From contig JBPOIZ010000084.1 in assembly GCA_052034115.1 (NCBI GenBank), forward strand, positions 1-31,367: a DNA stretch of 31,367 nucleotides, given 5' to 3'. Source of the DNA: Lutibacillus sp052034115 (GTDB taxonomy: Bacteria > Actinomycetota > Actinomycetes > Actinomycetales > Dermatophilaceae). A program made the translations under genes and the position numbers. The notes under the pieces were generated by a model. The model was not told the DNA's origin and did no database searches. It was given only the letters and a program-made list of their open reading frames with translations. This document shows, in pieces, positions 29,320 to 31,367 of the stretch (positions are counted from its first letter, which is position 1; each line of letters begins with the position of its first letter).

Positions 29320-31367
29320 GTGCCGCCCGAACAACCCGACGCCACGACGCTGTCGCCCGGTGCGCCGTTTGGTGACCTTGCCGGGCGCCGGTGCTACCGG
29401 CTCGACGCGGTCTCGTCGATGGCGCCGTTCCTGATGTCCCTCACCAGCGCGACCGACGTATGGGCCTTCTTCACGAGCACCGGCGGGGTGACCGCTGGCC
29501 GCCGGCACCCCGACGCGGCGATCTTTCCCTACGTGACCGAGGACAAGCTGGTCGACACCGCGCACGCGTCGGGGTCGCGCTCCGTGGTGCGGGTCCGCTC
29601 GGCGGCTGGGGTCGTCGTGTGGGAGCCGCTGCACTGGGGGATGGGGTTCCCGGAGGAGGGCGCCGGCGCGGCATTGGTCAAGAGCGACCTCGGCGATCTG
29701 ATCGTCTTCGAGGAAACCCACGCCGACCTGGGGCTGCGCTGGCGCGAGGCGTGGCGGGCGTCCCAACGCTTCGGGCTGGTCCGTGAGGTCAGCGTGGAGA
29801 ACCTCACCAGTGCCCGCCTGGAGCTCGATGTGCTCGATGGGTGTCACAACATCCTTCCCAGCGGGGCCTCGTCGACCGTCCAGGGCCGCCTCAGCCCGCT
29901 GCTCGATGCCTACAAGCAGGTCGAGTATGTCGGCCAGGCCGGTGTGAGTGTCCACTCGATGAGTGCTGGCTTGACCGATCTCGCCGAGGCCAACGAAAGC
30001 CTGCGGGCCACCGTGGCCTGGCATGCCGGGCTGGCGACCCAGGCAGTGCTCATCGGCGATCGCGAGGTCGACCGGTTCCGCCGGGGCGTGCCGATCGTCG
30101 CACCGTCTCGGGTGCGTGGCGAGCGCGGGGCGCACCTGGCCCTGGCCACCGTTGCGGTCGAGCCCGGCGCCACCAGCCGGTGGGTCACCGTGCTCGACAC
30201 GGGTCTGGACGGTGGTCAGGTCGCAGACCTGATCGCCGAGCGCGCCGATCGTGGTGACGCGGTCCTCGCCGAGGTGGACCGCGACGCTCTCGCGAGTGCC
30301 GAGGAACTGCGTGCCGTCGTCGGGTCCAGCGACGGGCTGCAACGCGGCGGCGACGAAGTGGCGACCACCCATCACGCCGCCAACGTGTTGTTCAACGTCA
30401 TGCGCGGGGGGATGCCCGCTTGTGGCTACGCCGTGCAGAAGCGCGAAGTGCTGCGCTTCGTGGGCCTGCGCAACCAGCCCCTCCTGCAGCGACACCGCGC
30501 CGAGCTGGAGGCGCTCCCGGAGTCGGTGTCCATCCCACAGTTGCGGGCGCTGGCCGATGCCCAGGTCGACCCCGATCTGCGCCGCCTCCTGCGCCAGGTG
30601 CTCCCGCTGACCTTCAGCCGACGACACGGCGATCCGAGCCGGCCGTGGAACCGGTTCGACATCCGGGTCACCGACGAGCAGGGGCAGCGACTCGTCGACT
30701 ACCAGGGCAACTGGCGGGACATCTTCCAGAACTGGGAAGCCCTCGCCTGGTCCTTCCCGGCGTACACCGAGAGCTTCGTGCGCACCTTCCTCAACGCCAC
30801 CACCCGGGACGGCTACAACCCCTACCGGATCTCTCGTTCTGGGGTGGACTGGGAGGTCCCCGAGCCGGAGAACCCCTGGTCCAACATCGGCTACTGGAGC
30901 GACCACCAGATCGTCTACCTCGGCCGGCTGCTCGAGTTGCTGGTCCATCAGCACCCGCAGCGCCTCGCGGAGATGGCCCGCTCCGAGCAGTTCGTCCACG
31001 TTGACGTGCCCTACTCCCTCGCGACGTATGCCGAACTGCTCGTCGACCCGCAGGACTCGGTCACCTTCGACGAGCCGCGGCACGCACGGGCCATGGAACG
31101 GGTGGCAGAGCTCGGCGGGGACGGTCGGCTGGTCACCGACGATGGCGGAGAACTCGTGCGGTCCAGCCTGACCGAGAAGCTGCTCATCCTGCTCGCGGCC
31201 AAACTCTTCATCTTCGTCCCCGACGGTGGCATCTGGATGAACACCCAGCGGCCCGAATGGAACGACGCCAACACCGCTCTCGTCGGACGCGGCCTGTCGG
31301 TGGTCACCGTGGGCCAACTGCATCGTTTCCTGCAACTCCTCCAGAGGGTGGCGCAGGAACTTCCGCT
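29320..31367 (+). CDS. Cellobiose-phosphorylase-like glycoside-active protein, N-terminal part
   Basis: An open frame of at least 682 codons that runs off the right edge. GTG at 29320 has AGAAGGA 7 bases upstream. The N-terminal ~270 residues are beta-rich, with GRRHPDAAIFPY near 60-71. Later parts look like an (alpha/alpha)6-barrel: N464-W-R-D-IFQNWEAL, GYNPYRISRSGVDWEVPEPE, WSNIGYWSDHQI from 520 and M640-N-T-Q-RPEWNDANTALVG, with a strongly conserved-looking E-x-N-D cluster that could be catalytic. I associate these motifs with large proteins loosely annotated as cellobiose phosphorylase, related at best distantly to GH94. No signal peptide is seen, so it is probably cytoplasmic and acts on sugar brought in by the divergent transporter. 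Phosphorolysis versus hydrolysis is undecided. Confidence 0.82.
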   Translation, partial: MPPEQPDATTLSPGAPFGDLAGRRCYRLDAVSSMAPFLMSLTSATDVWAFFTSTGGVTAGRRHPDAAIFPYVTEDKLVDTAHASGSRSVVRVRSAAGVVVWEPLHWGMGFPEEGAGAALVKSDLGDLIVFEETHADLGLRWREAWRASQRFGLVREVSVENLTSARLELDVLDGCHNILPSGASSTVQGRLSPLLDAYKQVEYVGQAGVSVHSMSAGLTDLAEANESLRATVAWHAGLATQAVLIGDREVDRFRRGVPIVAPSRVRGERGAHLALATVAVEPGATSRWVTVLDTGLDGGQVADLIAERADRGDAVLAEVDRDALASAEELRAVVGSSDGLQRGGDEVATTHHAANVLFNVMRGGMPACGYAVQKREVLRFVGLRNQPLLQRHRAELEALPESVSIPQLRALADAQVDPDLRRLLRQVLPLTFSRRHGDPSRPWNRFDIRVTDEQGQRLVDYQGNWRDIFQNWEALAWSFPAYTESFVRTFLNATTRDGYNPYRISRSGVDWEVPEPENPWSNIGYWSDHQIVYLGRLLELLVHQHPQRLAEMARSEQFVHVDVPYSLATYAELLVDPQDSVTFDEPRHARAMERVAELGGDGRLVTDDGGELVRSSLTEKLLILLAAKLFIFVPDGGIWMNTQRPEWNDANTALVGRGLSVVTVGQLHRFLQLLQRVAQELP

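Noticed and set aside
29071..31335. A 754-codon open frame on the minus strand
   Set aside because: It is the antisense shadow of the rightward phosphorylase-like gene. Its product is rich in His, Arg, Gln and Gly without coherent motifs and would read through both operators, while the plus frame has a ribosome-binding site and patterned motifs.

Overview
The window is high-GC DNA with strong G/C bias at third codon positions, GTG starts, gene overlaps of 1-16 bases and several leaderless-looking promoters. Together with the gene content (mycobacterial-type TopA C-terminal repeats, TAP-type lipoprotein protease, TipA-like MerR regulator, NarL-type two-component systems) this points to an actinobacterium, probably Micrococcales and perhaps Intrasporangiaceae. 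The phylum is well supported; the family is only a guess.

Layout. Bases 1-377 hold the C-terminus of a membrane pyrophosphatase (HppA), followed by a hairpin terminator. A class I methyltransferase (481-2079) comes next. A TetR regulator with its own operator then leads two half-size ABC exporter genes (2273-6680) whose ATPase motifs are degenerate in complementary ways, as expected of an asymmetric heterodimer. A 34-base palindrome separates this operon from a convergent DODA-type extradiol dioxygenase. topA (7707-10442) overlaps a class C beta-lactamase-like serine hydrolase.

Bases 11929-18818 are the most unusual part. Two paralogous modules lie in the same direction. Each runs: a short signal-peptide protein with a D/S/T-rich disordered tail, a NarL-type membrane histidine kinase, and a LuxR-type response regulator. 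The two short proteins share an N-terminus (ALVPA, GN(Q/E)S, Q, PV at identical positions) but have unrelated tails, so they look like co-evolved partners of the kinases. The first module also carries a two-cysteine secreted protein. A convergent trans-sulfuration-type PLP enzyme sits between the modules.

Bases 18836-22230 hold a MerR/TipAS regulator with a 19-base-spacer promoter, an AI-2E-family permease and a lipoprotein serpin with an inhibitory-type hinge. A tmk-holB pair and a TAP-like lipoprotein protease follow (22410-25790).

The right end (25787-31367) is a carbohydrate-uptake locus. A substrate-binding lipoprotein and two permeases are transcribed leftward, with a 16-bp-stem hairpin between the binding-protein gene and the permeases. 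A very large cellobiose-phosphorylase-like protein is transcribed rightward and runs off the window. Both divergent promoters carry an AGCGCT-centred LacI-type operator just after the -10 box. No transporter ATPase and no LacI regulator gene are in the window.

No rRNA, tRNA, CRISPR array, transposase, integrase or phage gene was seen. No gene-free stretch exceeds 300 bases; the longest is the 245-base divergent promoter region 29075-29319.
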